Shown here: positions 1-7,971 of the stretch, piece by piece | How the letters are laid out: each line of letters starts with the position of its first letter | Position numbering within the stretch: position 1 is the first letter of the stretch | Assembly (NCBI GenBank): GCA_903828675.1 | Contig: CAIKND010000064.1 | Location: forward strand, 1-35,365 | DNA: 35,365 nucleotides | Direction: 5' to 3' | From: an uncultured Acidobacteriaceae bacterium | GTDB lineage: Bacteria > Acidobacteriota > Terriglobia > Terriglobales > Acidobacteriaceae | The notes under the pieces: model-generated | Told to the model about the DNA's origin: nothing | Databases searched by the model: none | Seen by the model: only the letters and a program-made list of their open reading frames with translations | Translations under genes and position numbers: made by a program

Positions 1-132
1 AAACCGACTATTCCGGCACTGAACACACGCCAGGATGACTAACAGAGACAATCAGTTCTCTTCTGTCCACCATCTAGCTGATGGACTAGCATTTCCCTGG
101 TAATACTAAGTTGGATGCGGTCGTCAATCGCC

Positions 133-151
133 GCTCGCTAGCTGCTCGCTA
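133..151 (+). repeat. Two copies of an 8-bp repeat in the leader of the sugar transferase gene
   Basis: GCTCGCTA occurs at 133-140 and 144-151, so the copies are spaced 11 bp, about one helical turn. It lies 90 nt before the GTG start at 243. It could be a binding site for a regulator or chance. Nothing else was recognised in bases 1-242. Confidence 0.25.
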
Positions 152-242
152 CAGGATTCAGCTGAGCTGTAACCCCGCACGCCATCTATCCTGCTATTCA
201 CACGATGATGACAATTGAGTCGATCATTGAGAGGAGTAAGTC

Positions 243-1397
243 GTGGTTCTGATGCCGGTGATTTCTGCTAGCAAACTGGGTGACCCTCTGCTCGAGTCGG
301 TCGCGGTTGGTGTCCATGAGGTTCTCAGCGAGGAGGCCTTCAAACGGATGATCGCGATCGAGCGCAAGAGAACAGAAAGATCCAGAGAACCCTTCCTTCT
401 AATGCTGCTTGAGGCCGGCCACCGTCCAGGCTCCGAATTGAATAGGAGGGCTCTCGATAGGGTAGTGTCTGCCCTTCTGACATCGATCAGGGAGACAGAC
501 ATTATTGGATGGTACAACGACCGGACAGCAGTCGGTGTGATGTATACCGGCCTCCCGGTCAAGGATAAGAAGCCTGTCATAAACATCATCCTGAGCAAGG
601 TCAGTGCAACATTGCGCAATGAATTGCTGCTCGAGCAGTTCAATCAGGTCACCATCTCTTTTCACATCTTCCCCGACGATTGGGACAATCACGATTCCGG
701 GGATCCGACAGATCGAGTATTGTATCCGGATCTGCTGACCATCGATCGCCGTAAGAAGCCGGCACTGGCCCTGAAGCGCGTGTTGGATATTGTGGGAAGC
801 GCGATCATACTTACCATTTGTGCCCCTCTATTTCTCATAATTGCGTTGGCTATTAAAGCGACTTCCAAGGGCCCCGTGCTTTTCAAGCAACAGAGGGTCG
901 GCCAGTACGGCAGGTGCTTTACCTTCCTAAAATTCCGGTCGATGCACGTTAACAGCGACACCTCTGCCCATGAGGAGTTTATTACACAATTCATCACCGA
1001 TCGGGGGGAGCATCGGCCTCCCAGCGGAAGCGGCGATGGAATGTACAAGCTCACAAATGATCGAAGAGTAACAATGCTCGGGAAAATCCTTCGAAGGTCC
1101 AGCCTCGATGAGTTGCCACAGTTCCTGAACGTTCTTATGGGGGACATGTCTATGGTAGGACCTCGTCCTCCAATTCCATATGAAGTGGCAGTTTACCAAA
1201 CCTGGCACCGGCGGCGTGTATTGGAAGTCAAGCCGGGAATTACAGGACTGTGGCAAGTTACCGGCCGCAGTCGTACAAAATTCGACGAGATGGTCCGACT
1301 GGACTTGCGATACGCGGAATCGTGGACGCTTTGGCGCGACATCAAGATTCTTCTAAGGACTCCTCTTGCGGTGATTAAGGGTGCCGGCGCGTACTGA
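243..1397 (+). CDS. Polyprenyl-phosphate sugar-1-phosphate transferase with degenerate GGDEF-like N-terminal domain
   Basis: 384 aa. GTG start chosen because GAGGAG at 231-236 lies 6 nt upstream. Residues about 177-380 are a bacterial sugar transferase domain (PF02397 type): a hydrophobic helix after KRVLDIVGS, then KFRSM, RRSSLDELPQ, MVGPRP and KPGITGLWQVTGR, all family hallmarks. Such enzymes move a sugar-1-phosphate from a UDP-sugar to undecaprenyl phosphate at the inner membrane and so start repeat-unit synthesis. Residues about 29-145 resemble a GGDEF fold (AFKRMI..ERKRTERSREPF, then TDIIGWY), but the GGDEF position reads NDRTA (residues 92-96), so it cannot be an active diguanylate cyclase. 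The N-terminal assignment is inference; the transferase domain is secure. As first gene of the run it probably leads the locus. Confidence 0.93.
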   Translation: MVLMPVISASKLGDPLLESVAVGVHEVLSEEAFKRMIAIERKRTERSREPFLLMLLEAGHRPGSELNRRALDRVVSALLTSIRETDIIGWYNDRTAVGVMYTGLPVKDKKPVINIILSKVSATLRNELLLEQFNQVTISFHIFPDDWDNHDSGDPTDRVLYPDLLTIDRRKKPALALKRVLDIVGSAIILTICAPLFLIIALAIKATSKGPVLFKQQRVGQYGRCFTFLKFRSMHVNSDTSAHEEFITQFITDRGEHRPPSGSGDGMYKLTNDRRVTMLGKILRRSSLDELPQFLNVLMGDMSMVGPRPPIPYEVAVYQTWHRRRVLEVKPGITGLWQVTGRSRTKFDEMVRLDLRYAESWTLWRDIKILLRTPLAVIKGAGAY

Positions 1398-1518
1398 TTC
1401 CTGTGGATTTAGCTCTTCACACTTTACTCGGTTTCCATCTTATTGAGACTGCAAGAGACCTGTGCGTTCCTACCTCTCATTTCCTGGCGTTAGAGCGTCT
1501 TCAAAACGGTGACTAATC

Positions 1519-2517
1519 ATGAACTTCGGCGTAATTGGTTACGGATATTGGGGCCCAAACATCGTGAGAAATCTCGCCAGTTTGGAAGATACCCAAGTGC
1601 TTGAAATCGCAGATGTAAGCCCATCCGCCAGGAAACGGGCACACAAAGCCTGGCCGGGGATCAAGATCGCCGCCAACGCCGCGGACTTGATTTCGTCAAC
1701 AGAGATAGACGCTGTGGCAGTTGTCTCCCCGGTTTGGACACACTTCGATTTGGCAAAGGCAGCACTGGAGAACGGCAAGCACGTGTTCGTCGAAAAGCCG
1801 TTCACGAGCAATGCCGCGCAAGGCGAAGAACTGATCAACCTCGCCGATAAGAAGAATCTGAAGATAATGGTGGACCATACCTTCCTGTTCGGTTCCGCAG
1901 TACGGAAGATCTCGGACCTGCTCAGCGAAGGGACTCTTGGACGTCTTTATTACTACGATTCCACGCGAGTCAATCTAGGCTTGTTCCAACACGATGTGAA
2001 CGTGCTTTGGGATCTTGCACCCCATGATCTTTCCATCATGGATTACCTGATCAAGGCAACTCCCGAGGCCGTCGTCGCAACAGGACAGAATCACCTGAAC
2101 GGCTGCGAAGATGTTGCCTTCATGACGCTCTACTTCCCTGAGAAGGTCATAGCCCATATCAATGTCAACTGGCTCTCGCCGGTGAAGGTCCGGACCACGC
2201 TTATAGGCGGAGAGAAGAGGATGCTGGTTTGGAATGACCTCGAGGCGGACGAAAAGATAAAGGTATACGACAAGGGAGTGAAAATTTCCAGTCACGAGGG
2301 AGTCTACGAACTTCTTGTAAATTATCGCTCTGGGGATATGTGGGCTCCACACCTGGATCAGGTCGAGGCTCTGCATCAGGAGTTGTCCTACTTCGTGGAT
2401 TGCATCTCGAAAGGACATCAGCCATTTAACAACGGATGTGCAGGCCTTCGTGTAGTGAAGATGCTGGAGGCAGCCAGCGAATCGCTCAGCAAGAAAGGGT
2501 CTTTGGTCTACCTATGA
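1519..2517 (+). CDS. Gfo/Idh/MocA-family NAD(P)-dependent sugar oxidoreductase (WbpB-like role)
   Basis: 332 aa. The N-terminal Rossmann fold has GYGYWG (Gly7, Gly9, Gly12). The family signature EKP is at 92-94 and the HD motif (WDLAPHD, His169-Asp170) sits in the substrate domain. Members oxidise or reduce a ring hydroxyl of a sugar or sugar nucleotide with NAD(P). The stop overlaps the ATG of the next gene (ATGA at 2514-2517), so the two are translationally coupled. Oxidoreductase, hexapeptide acetyltransferase and DegT aminotransferase in a row match the WbpB-WbpD-WbpE steps: 3-oxidation, 3-amination and 3-N-acetylation of a UDP-GlcNAc-uronate. The sequence is not an obvious close relative of classical WlbA/WbpB, so the exact substrate is inference. 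Confidence 0.9.
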   Translation: MNFGVIGYGYWGPNIVRNLASLEDTQVLEIADVSPSARKRAHKAWPGIKIAANAADLISSTEIDAVAVVSPVWTHFDLAKAALENGKHVFVEKPFTSNAAQGEELINLADKKNLKIMVDHTFLFGSAVRKISDLLSEGTLGRLYYYDSTRVNLGLFQHDVNVLWDLAPHDLSIMDYLIKATPEAVVATGQNHLNGCEDVAFMTLYFPEKVIAHINVNWLSPVKVRTTLIGGEKRMLVWNDLEADEKIKVYDKGVKISSHEGVYELLVNYRSGDMWAPHLDQVEALHQELSYFVDCISKGHQPFNNGCAGLRVVKMLEAASESLSKKGSLVYL

Positions 2518-3020
2518 ACGCCTATCAATGCATCTCGGATGACGTCAAGTTGGGGAAAGATGTACGCCTCTCACAGTTCGTAAATCTCTACGGATGCGAG
2601 ATTGGGGACGAGGCAAAGATTGGCGCATTCGTAGAGATTCAAAAGAATGCCACTATTGGCAAGCGCTGCAAGATATCTAGTCACACTTTTATTTGCGAAG
2701 GAGTCGTCATCGAAGATAACGTCTTCATCGGGCACGGAGTCACATTCATAAATGATAGCTATCCTCGTGCGACGACGTGCGAAGGTGGCTTGCAAACTGA
2801 AGGTGACTGGAAAGTGGAGCGGACATTTATCAGGAAGGGTGCATCCATCGGGTCCGGATCCACGATTCTCTCCAATACCAACATCGGAGAAAACGCGATT
2901 GTGGGCGCGGGCAGCGTTGTCACGAAGGATGTTCCTCCCAACACTATCGTGGCCGGAAACCCGGCCAAGGTTCTTCGCCACATCGAAGACCCTGCGAAAG
3001 GTTACGATGCACATTCCTAG
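2514..3020 (+). CDS. Left-handed beta-helix N-acetyltransferase (WbpD-like)
   Basis: 168 aa from the ATG that overlaps the upstream stop; a longer in-frame start at 2436 would lie deep inside the preceding gene. The protein consists mainly of hexapeptide repeats ([LIV]-G-x4) from about residue 8 to the C-terminus. It includes IEDNVFIGHGVTFINDSYPR and the closing VGAGSVVTKDVPPNTIVAGNPAK typical of sugar-nucleotide acetyltransferases. The FINDSYPRA stretch parallels FTNVYNPRS of WbpD as I remember it. Expected role: acetyl-CoA-dependent acetylation of the 3-amino group installed by the next gene product. It overlaps the aminotransferase gene by 14 nt, so these three genes behave as one unit. 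Confidence 0.88.
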   Translation: MNAYQCISDDVKLGKDVRLSQFVNLYGCEIGDEAKIGAFVEIQKNATIGKRCKISSHTFICEGVVIEDNVFIGHGVTFINDSYPRATTCEGGLQTEGDWKVERTFIRKGASIGSGSTILSNTNIGENAIVGAGSVVTKDVPPNTIVAGNPAKVLRHIEDPAKGYDAHS

Positions 3021-4245
3021 TCTTCCTTCGATCGGCGTTCCTTTTCTCGATCTGGTTACTCCGCACGTAGAACTCGAACAAGAACTCACAGACGTTTTTC
3101 ATCGTGTCTTGCACACGGCCGCCTTCGTAGGCGGCCCCGTAGTGGAAGAGTTTGAAAAGGCATTTGCCGCCTTCTGCAATGTGGACCATTCAATTGCTGT
3201 CAGCAGTGGAACGGATGCGTTGCGGTTCGCACTAATGGCTTCCGGTGTTCGACAAGGCGACGTAGTACTTACCGTGCCCAATACATTCATTGCGACGACC
3301 GAGGCGATTTCCCAAGTTGGAGCCATACCGGAATTCGTAGACATCGACCGGCGCACGTACAACATGTCAATCGAAATGCTGTGGCACTTCCTCGAACGGA
3401 AATGCAGTAGAGACAAATCAGGTAGGCCCATCAGTCTCCGAAGCGGGCGGCCGGTTAGAGCGGTCGTCCCCGTCCACCTCTACGGACAAATGGCCGATAT
3501 GGATTCTATTCTCGGCCTAGCGGCGCAGTATGGTCTGACAGTGATTGAGGACGCGTGTCAGGCGCATGGAGCCGAGTACTTCTCAAAGAGGCATAATAGC
3601 TGGATGAAAGCCGGTTCGATGGGACGCGCGGCCGCATTCAGTTTCTACCCTGGGAAGAATCTCGGGGCGTGCGGCGAGGGTGGAGCCGTGACGACGAATG
3701 ATCCCGTGCTTGCCAGTAAGATCAAGATGATTCGTGATCACGGCCAGGCGAAGAAGTACTACCACGACATTGAAGGGTACAACGGAAGGCTAGATGCAAT
3801 TCAGGCCGGGTTACTGCTTGCGAAGCTACCACATCTTGCGGATTGGAATGCACGGCGTCGCGCCCATGCAGCCGAGTACAACCGCCTTCTGGCAAACCAC
3901 GATTCCATTTGTCTTCCGTATGAGCCACCGTGGTCTCGCGCTGTGTATCACCTCTACGTGATCCGCACAAGCAACCGCGATGACGTGATGAATTATCTAA
4001 AGAGTGTGGGCATCGGCACAGGACTCCACTACCCCGTTCCACTGCACTTGCAAAAAGCATATGCTTCGATGAATTACGGAGTTGGGGACTTCCCCGCAAC
4101 TGAAGGTGTCGCTACCGAAATCATCTCCTTACCAATGTTCCCTCAACTCACTGTCGAGCAGCAAGCCAAAGTATCTGAGGAGATTATCAGGGCTGTACTA
4201 AGCTGTGCGACCGCCGAAAGTTCCCCAATCGTCGCCAGCCGATAG
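3007..4245 (+). CDS. DegT/DnrJ/EryC1-family PLP-dependent sugar aminotransferase (WbpE-like)
   Basis: 412 aa. ATG at 3007 is preceded by GAAAGG (2996-3001) with 5-nt spacing; the gene begins inside the 3' end of the acetyltransferase gene. Family hallmarks are SSGTDALRFAL near residue 60, VVPVHLYGQ, EDACQAHGA, and FSFYPGKNLG with the predicted PLP Schiff-base Lys217, followed by GEGGAVTTND and a C-terminal GLHYPVPLHLQ. It is longer than the usual 360-390 aa because of an insertion of about 25 residues before VVPVHLYG. It would transfer an amino group, usually from glutamate, to a keto-sugar nucleotide made by the oxidoreductase encoded two genes upstream. Substrate specificity is inferred from context. 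Confidence 0.92.
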   Translation: MHIPSLPSIGVPFLDLVTPHVELEQELTDVFHRVLHTAAFVGGPVVEEFEKAFAAFCNVDHSIAVSSGTDALRFALMASGVRQGDVVLTVPNTFIATTEAISQVGAIPEFVDIDRRTYNMSIEMLWHFLERKCSRDKSGRPISLRSGRPVRAVVPVHLYGQMADMDSILGLAAQYGLTVIEDACQAHGAEYFSKRHNSWMKAGSMGRAAAFSFYPGKNLGACGEGGAVTTNDPVLASKIKMIRDHGQAKKYYHDIEGYNGRLDAIQAGLLLAKLPHLADWNARRRAHAAEYNRLLANHDSICLPYEPPWSRAVYHLYVIRTSNRDDVMNYLKSVGIGTGLHYPVPLHLQKAYASMNYGVGDFPATEGVATEIISLPMFPQLTVEQQAKVSEEIIRAVLSCATAESSPIVASR

Positions 4246-4651
4246 GGCGCGCGCCAGGGAGCGCTAGCAGGGGTCAAGCTGGGTTGAAGGCGGTAGGCAA
4301 CTAGGAGCAAGACCCCGGGGCCTTCAACTGGCGCATGTTTCCAGTTGAAGGCAATCAACTGCAAACCCGAAACAGAGCCTGAGCAGATTTTGCCAGCCAG
4401 AACGATATTTCCTTGCAATCTGGACAAAACCAAATTTAATGCGATATCATTTTGGTTTGGACTGGGCAGCTGCGCAAGCCATATTGAGCCAAGGACGGTG
4501 TCTCTAAGTGGAATGTCCAACCACATAACCACGGGAGATTTGCTGCCTGGGACGAGCGGGATCGGAACCAGTGCTGTTCCTTAACTATCGTAGTTGGAAT
4601 AGATACGACATCTTTAGGGAGCGGCAGTGCGATCTCAGTGGGGTTTGTACT
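4246..4651. other. 406-bp intergenic region
   Basis: No convincing gene. It holds the perfect inverted repeat described separately at 4321-4351, and a second partial copy of the GTTGAAGGC word near 4282. It separates the aminosugar gene trio from the secreted beta-helix gene and may hold the promoter of the latter, but I recognise no -35/-10 pair. Confidence 0.5.
4321..4351. terminator. Perfect 11-bp inverted repeat, possible terminator or operator
   Basis: CCTTCAACTGG (4321-4331) and CCAGTTGAAGG (4341-4351) are exact reverse complements around a 9-nt loop. It starts 75 nt after the aminotransferase stop. No T-run follows, so it is not a classical intrinsic terminator. A dyad operator or a 3' RNA stabiliser are equally possible. 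Confidence 0.4.
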
Positions 4652-6289
4652 ATGAGACACTTCTTTCAGATGGTTGCGCTCGCGGTCTTTTTGCTTTCGA
4701 TAGCTGCGCAGGGGCAGAACATTTATGTCGCTCAAGCCTCCGCGGGAGGAAGAAACGGCGTCGATTGCGCTGACGCTCGTGATTTAGGTAACTTAACCGC
4801 TGGGGATTGGGCGCCGGGAAACACGATCCATCTATGCGGAACAATTACTTCCCCAACTGGATCGTCGGGCCTTGTGGCCCTGGGAAGCGGTACAAGCTCG
4901 CAACCCATCACAATCAAATTCGAACCTGGTACTATCCTGCAATCACCCTATTTCGGATATAACAATGGATGTTCTTCGCTCGCCACATGTCTCGGAGGAA
5001 TCGAAGTTTATAACCGAAACTACATCGTCATCGACGGCGGGACAAATGGCATCATTCAGAACACGGCAAACGGGACCCACCTCGCATACCACACGGCAAG
5101 TTCCGGCATCACTCTGAGCGGAAATAATTACATCATACGAAACCTGACTATCCAGAACATCTACGCCAACGACCCAACAACGGGAACTGATCTGTTCGGA
5201 CTATTCACCTATGACATCGTTGCGCTGCCCGGATCATACAATCTCACAGTATGCAACAACACGCTCAACAACGCACACAGTGGGATCGCAGAGGATACCG
5301 TAGGCGGGGCAGTCCCCACCTACCCGCTTCCATCGTGCGCATCTAACACCTTTACGAGCGGCACGAACCTCTACGGCAACACGCTGAATGACCATGTGTG
5401 GCAGATCAACCCGATGGGCAGCAGTACTCCGGTTGTCAATATCTTCAACAACGACATGAGCGGCGCAGCGAATTGGATCTATACGCCTAATCCTTCAGCT
5501 TATTACCACACAGACGGAGTTATTGCCTATGGCGACGCTGGCGCTCAGTTGAAGGTTTACCTTTTTAACAATCTCTTCCACGACACTGCGTTTGGAACGG
5601 CTGCCTTTTATTGCACCTACGGGACAACTGGCAGCGGGTGCGCAGCTTACGTCTTTAACAACATATTCGAAGTTGATACCGCTGAGGCAAATTCGAGTAC
5701 TGCCCTTTGGTTGAATGGCACGGCAGGCTATCCGCTGGGGCCATACTACATTTATAACAATACCTTCATTAATAATGGATATATGCTGATGCTAGGGGGA
5801 GACAACGAGGCGGTAACGTTTGAGAATAACCTTGTGTCTGAAGGAGTAAGTGGCGGGAATTACTTTTACACGAAGCAATACGGATCGAATCCTCTGCCTA
5901 GTGTTCTTGCTGCTGCCGATTACAATAGCTTTTATGGAGGGCGAGGGCTCTCGATCTCAGGTGTTGGCGCTTACTGGTGCTGGCCGCAGACTGGTGGTAC
6001 CCCTTCCACCTGTGGTTCATCCTACAACGGGCCTTGGGTAAAGAGCGGATTTGACACCCATTCCATCAGTTCCAACTCACAGATCGATGCAAGCTACAAA
6101 TTGCCGCCTGCTTCGCCGGATCTTCATGCAGGAACGAACCTGACTTTCCTATGCAGCGTCTCCGGTTTGGGCCCTTTGTGTTTTGACAAGACTGGTGTCG
6201 CGCGGCCACCAGTCGGTGGGTGGGACATTGGCGCCCTCCAAGTGCAGGGTCCGAATCCCCCCATAGGCGTGACCGGAACAGTTAAATAG
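4652..6289 (+). CDS. Secreted right-handed parallel beta-helix repeat protein
   Basis: 545 aa from ATG 4652, which places a signal peptide (MRHFFQMVALAVFLLSIAAQG) at the N-terminus; an in-frame start 27 codons upstream would bury it. The rest is rich in Asn, Gly, Ser and Thr, with repeated beta-strand turns such as YNNTFINN, FNNIF, FNNLF and FENNLV. This is the pattern of pectate-lyase-like and NosD/CASH-type parallel beta-helices found in polysaccharide lyases, C5-epimerases and surface proteins. No catalytic triad could be assigned and the C-terminus carries no PEP-CTERM motif. In an EPS locus, trimming or modification of the polymer after export is plausible but unproven. It is longer than a bare helix domain of about 300 aa. 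Confidence 0.85.
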   Translation: MRHFFQMVALAVFLLSIAAQGQNIYVAQASAGGRNGVDCADARDLGNLTAGDWAPGNTIHLCGTITSPTGSSGLVALGSGTSSQPITIKFEPGTILQSPYFGYNNGCSSLATCLGGIEVYNRNYIVIDGGTNGIIQNTANGTHLAYHTASSGITLSGNNYIIRNLTIQNIYANDPTTGTDLFGLFTYDIVALPGSYNLTVCNNTLNNAHSGIAEDTVGGAVPTYPLPSCASNTFTSGTNLYGNTLNDHVWQINPMGSSTPVVNIFNNDMSGAANWIYTPNPSAYYHTDGVIAYGDAGAQLKVYLFNNLFHDTAFGTAAFYCTYGTTGSGCAAYVFNNIFEVDTAEANSSTALWLNGTAGYPLGPYYIYNNTFINNGYMLMLGGDNEAVTFENNLVSEGVSGGNYFYTKQYGSNPLPSVLAAADYNSFYGGRGLSISGVGAYWCWPQTGGTPSTCGSSYNGPWVKSGFDTHSISSNSQIDASYKLPPASPDLHAGTNLTFLCSVSGLGPLCFDKTGVARPPVGGWDIGALQVQGPNPPIGVTGTVK

Positions 6290-6335
6290 GCGGTCGCGAA
6301 AGATCCCTAGTCTCCCTTTCTATTGGTTACCAGGA

Positions 6336-7868
6336 TTGAGCCACGCTCTGTTGTTACAACCCACGGACGCAAATGCGGACCGGTCAATTGAAGATCGCTT
6401 CTTCACGACATCCCACTTGCATGCGGATCTGAAGGGACGGTCCATTCGTGGCGGCGCAGTCATGCTCGCCGCTCAAGTGGTGAAGTTCGCAATACAGTTA
6501 GCCTCCACCGCGATTCTCGCCCGGCTGTTGATGCCTGCTGACTTCGGCATTGTGGCCATGGTGACCGCCTTCACAGGACTTCTCTGGATGTTGGGGGATA
6601 TGGGACTTGCAAGTGCCACGATCCAGCGTGCCGAGATTACACACAAGCAAGTCAGCACGCTGTTCTGGATCAATATTGGATTCAGCCTGCTCATTTCCGC
6701 AGTCGTTGCTTCACTAGCCCCGGTAATCGCCTGGTTTTATCACGAGCCCAGGTTAACAATGGTCACTCTCGTCTTGGCCGGGCCGTTTGTGTTCAGTGGG
6801 CTGACGAATCAGCACTATGCCTTGCTAACCAGGCAGATGCGGTTTAACGCTATGGCGCTCGTCCAAACGCTGCCTCAGCTGGTAAGTGCCTTGGTTGCAA
6901 TTGGACTGGCAAAAGCGGGATGGCACTATTGGGCACTGGTACTTAACGGAATCGTAGGCGGTGGGGTCACGGTCCTGCTCGCCTGGGTTGCCTCCGGGTG
7001 GAGACCAGCGTGGCCAAGCAGGTGTGCCGGAGTTGGTTCGATGCTAGGCTTCGGTGGACATCTAATGTGCTATAACCTGCTGACCTACTTCACACGTAAT
7101 ACAGATAACGTCTTGATTGGGCGCTTCCTGGGATCAGGTCCGCTCGGGATCTATTCGAAGGCGTACGCGTTACTGATATTTCCCGTCCAACAGATCAACG
7201 CTCCCGTAAACGGAGTGGTCCTTCCCGCCCTTAGCCGCCTGCAGGGGCAGCCTGACTCGTACCGGCGTTTCTTCCTCAGAGCCGTCGAAGGCGTTGCGTT
7301 TATAGGCATGCCGATCATCGTCTTTGCGTTCGTGGATGCACGACTTCTGGTCTTGACGCTTCTCGGGCCAAATTGGCTGGGGGCAGTTGAAATATTCCGC
7401 TTGCTGGCGCCCGCCGCTCTGGTTGGAACCATCAGTTCGGCACCGGAGTGGATCTTTACTTCGCTTGGGAAGACTAACAGGCTGTTACTTTGGGCGGCTA
7501 TTTCATCGCCCATCATTCTCGCCGGATTTACTGTTGGCTTGAAATGGGGCGCAGCAGGGGTGGCGGCCTCGTTTAGCATTACCTTCACACTGTGTTTTGC
7601 GCTTTTCATCATCGATGCGTGCCGGCAGTCACCCGTCCGACTTCGTGACTTTGCCTTGGTCTTGTCACCACCGTTCATTGTGAGTGCCGCGGCTGCCTTA
7701 ATCGTTAACTTCGCGGGGCATCTTCTACATTTCCACTCGGCTGCAAGACTCTTCATCGATGCAGTTCTATTCTCTGTGGCGTACTCAGCTCTTTGCCTCG
7801 TGTTTAAAGGCGGCCGCAGAATGTGGAAACTTGTCCTAACACAGGTCGGAGTCTCTGGACACGAGTAA
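6336..7868 (+). CDS. MOP-family polysaccharide flippase (Wzx/WzxC-like)
   Basis: 510 aa with about 12-14 hydrophobic helices starting near residue 40 (RGGAVMLAAQVVKFAIQLAS), then ARLLMPADFGIVAMV, the characteristic start of Wzx/RfbX-type flippases. The family carries undecaprenyl-linked repeat units from the cytoplasmic to the periplasmic face of the inner membrane. The start is uncertain: TTG at 6336 follows CAGGA directly, which is too close for a normal ribosome site. TTG at 6351 or a nearby rare start are alternatives. The first conserved block begins at KGRSIRGGAV, so up to 30 N-terminal residues could be missing or extra. It is the translocation step for this locus and sits upstream of the ligase-like gene. 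Confidence 0.9.
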   Translation: MSHALLLQPTDANADRSIEDRFFTTSHLHADLKGRSIRGGAVMLAAQVVKFAIQLASTAILARLLMPADFGIVAMVTAFTGLLWMLGDMGLASATIQRAEITHKQVSTLFWINIGFSLLISAVVASLAPVIAWFYHEPRLTMVTLVLAGPFVFSGLTNQHYALLTRQMRFNAMALVQTLPQLVSALVAIGLAKAGWHYWALVLNGIVGGGVTVLLAWVASGWRPAWPSRCAGVGSMLGFGGHLMCYNLLTYFTRNTDNVLIGRFLGSGPLGIYSKAYALLIFPVQQINAPVNGVVLPALSRLQGQPDSYRRFFLRAVEGVAFIGMPIIVFAFVDARLLVLTLLGPNWLGAVEIFRLLAPAALVGTISSAPEWIFTSLGKTNRLLLWAAISSPIILAGFTVGLKWGAAGVAASFSITFTLCFALFIIDACRQSPVRLRDFALVLSPPFIVSAAAALIVNFAGHLLHFHSAARLFIDAVLFSVAYSALCLVFKGGRRMWKLVLTQVGVSGHE

Positions 7869-7971
7869 GCGCCTCTGGGCCAGTCGCAAGTCTGAATCGA
7901 ATGCCAACGAAGTCGAGAGTGCTCGCAACACCTTCCGTCTCATAATCAAGAAGTCTGCTTGAGTAAATACA

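Noticed and set aside
4453..4468. GG-N10-GC pair upstream of the beta-helix gene
   Set aside because: Consensus bases beyond the GG and GC are absent.
6200..6289. C-terminus of the beta-helix protein as an exosortase sorting signal
   Set aside because: It ends in GALQVQGPNPPIGVTGTVK with no PEP-like motif, transmembrane helix or Arg cluster.
7151..7756. 201-codon open frame on the minus strand
   Set aside because: Lies antisense within the flippase gene and shows no family motif; its composition is that of a mirror frame.
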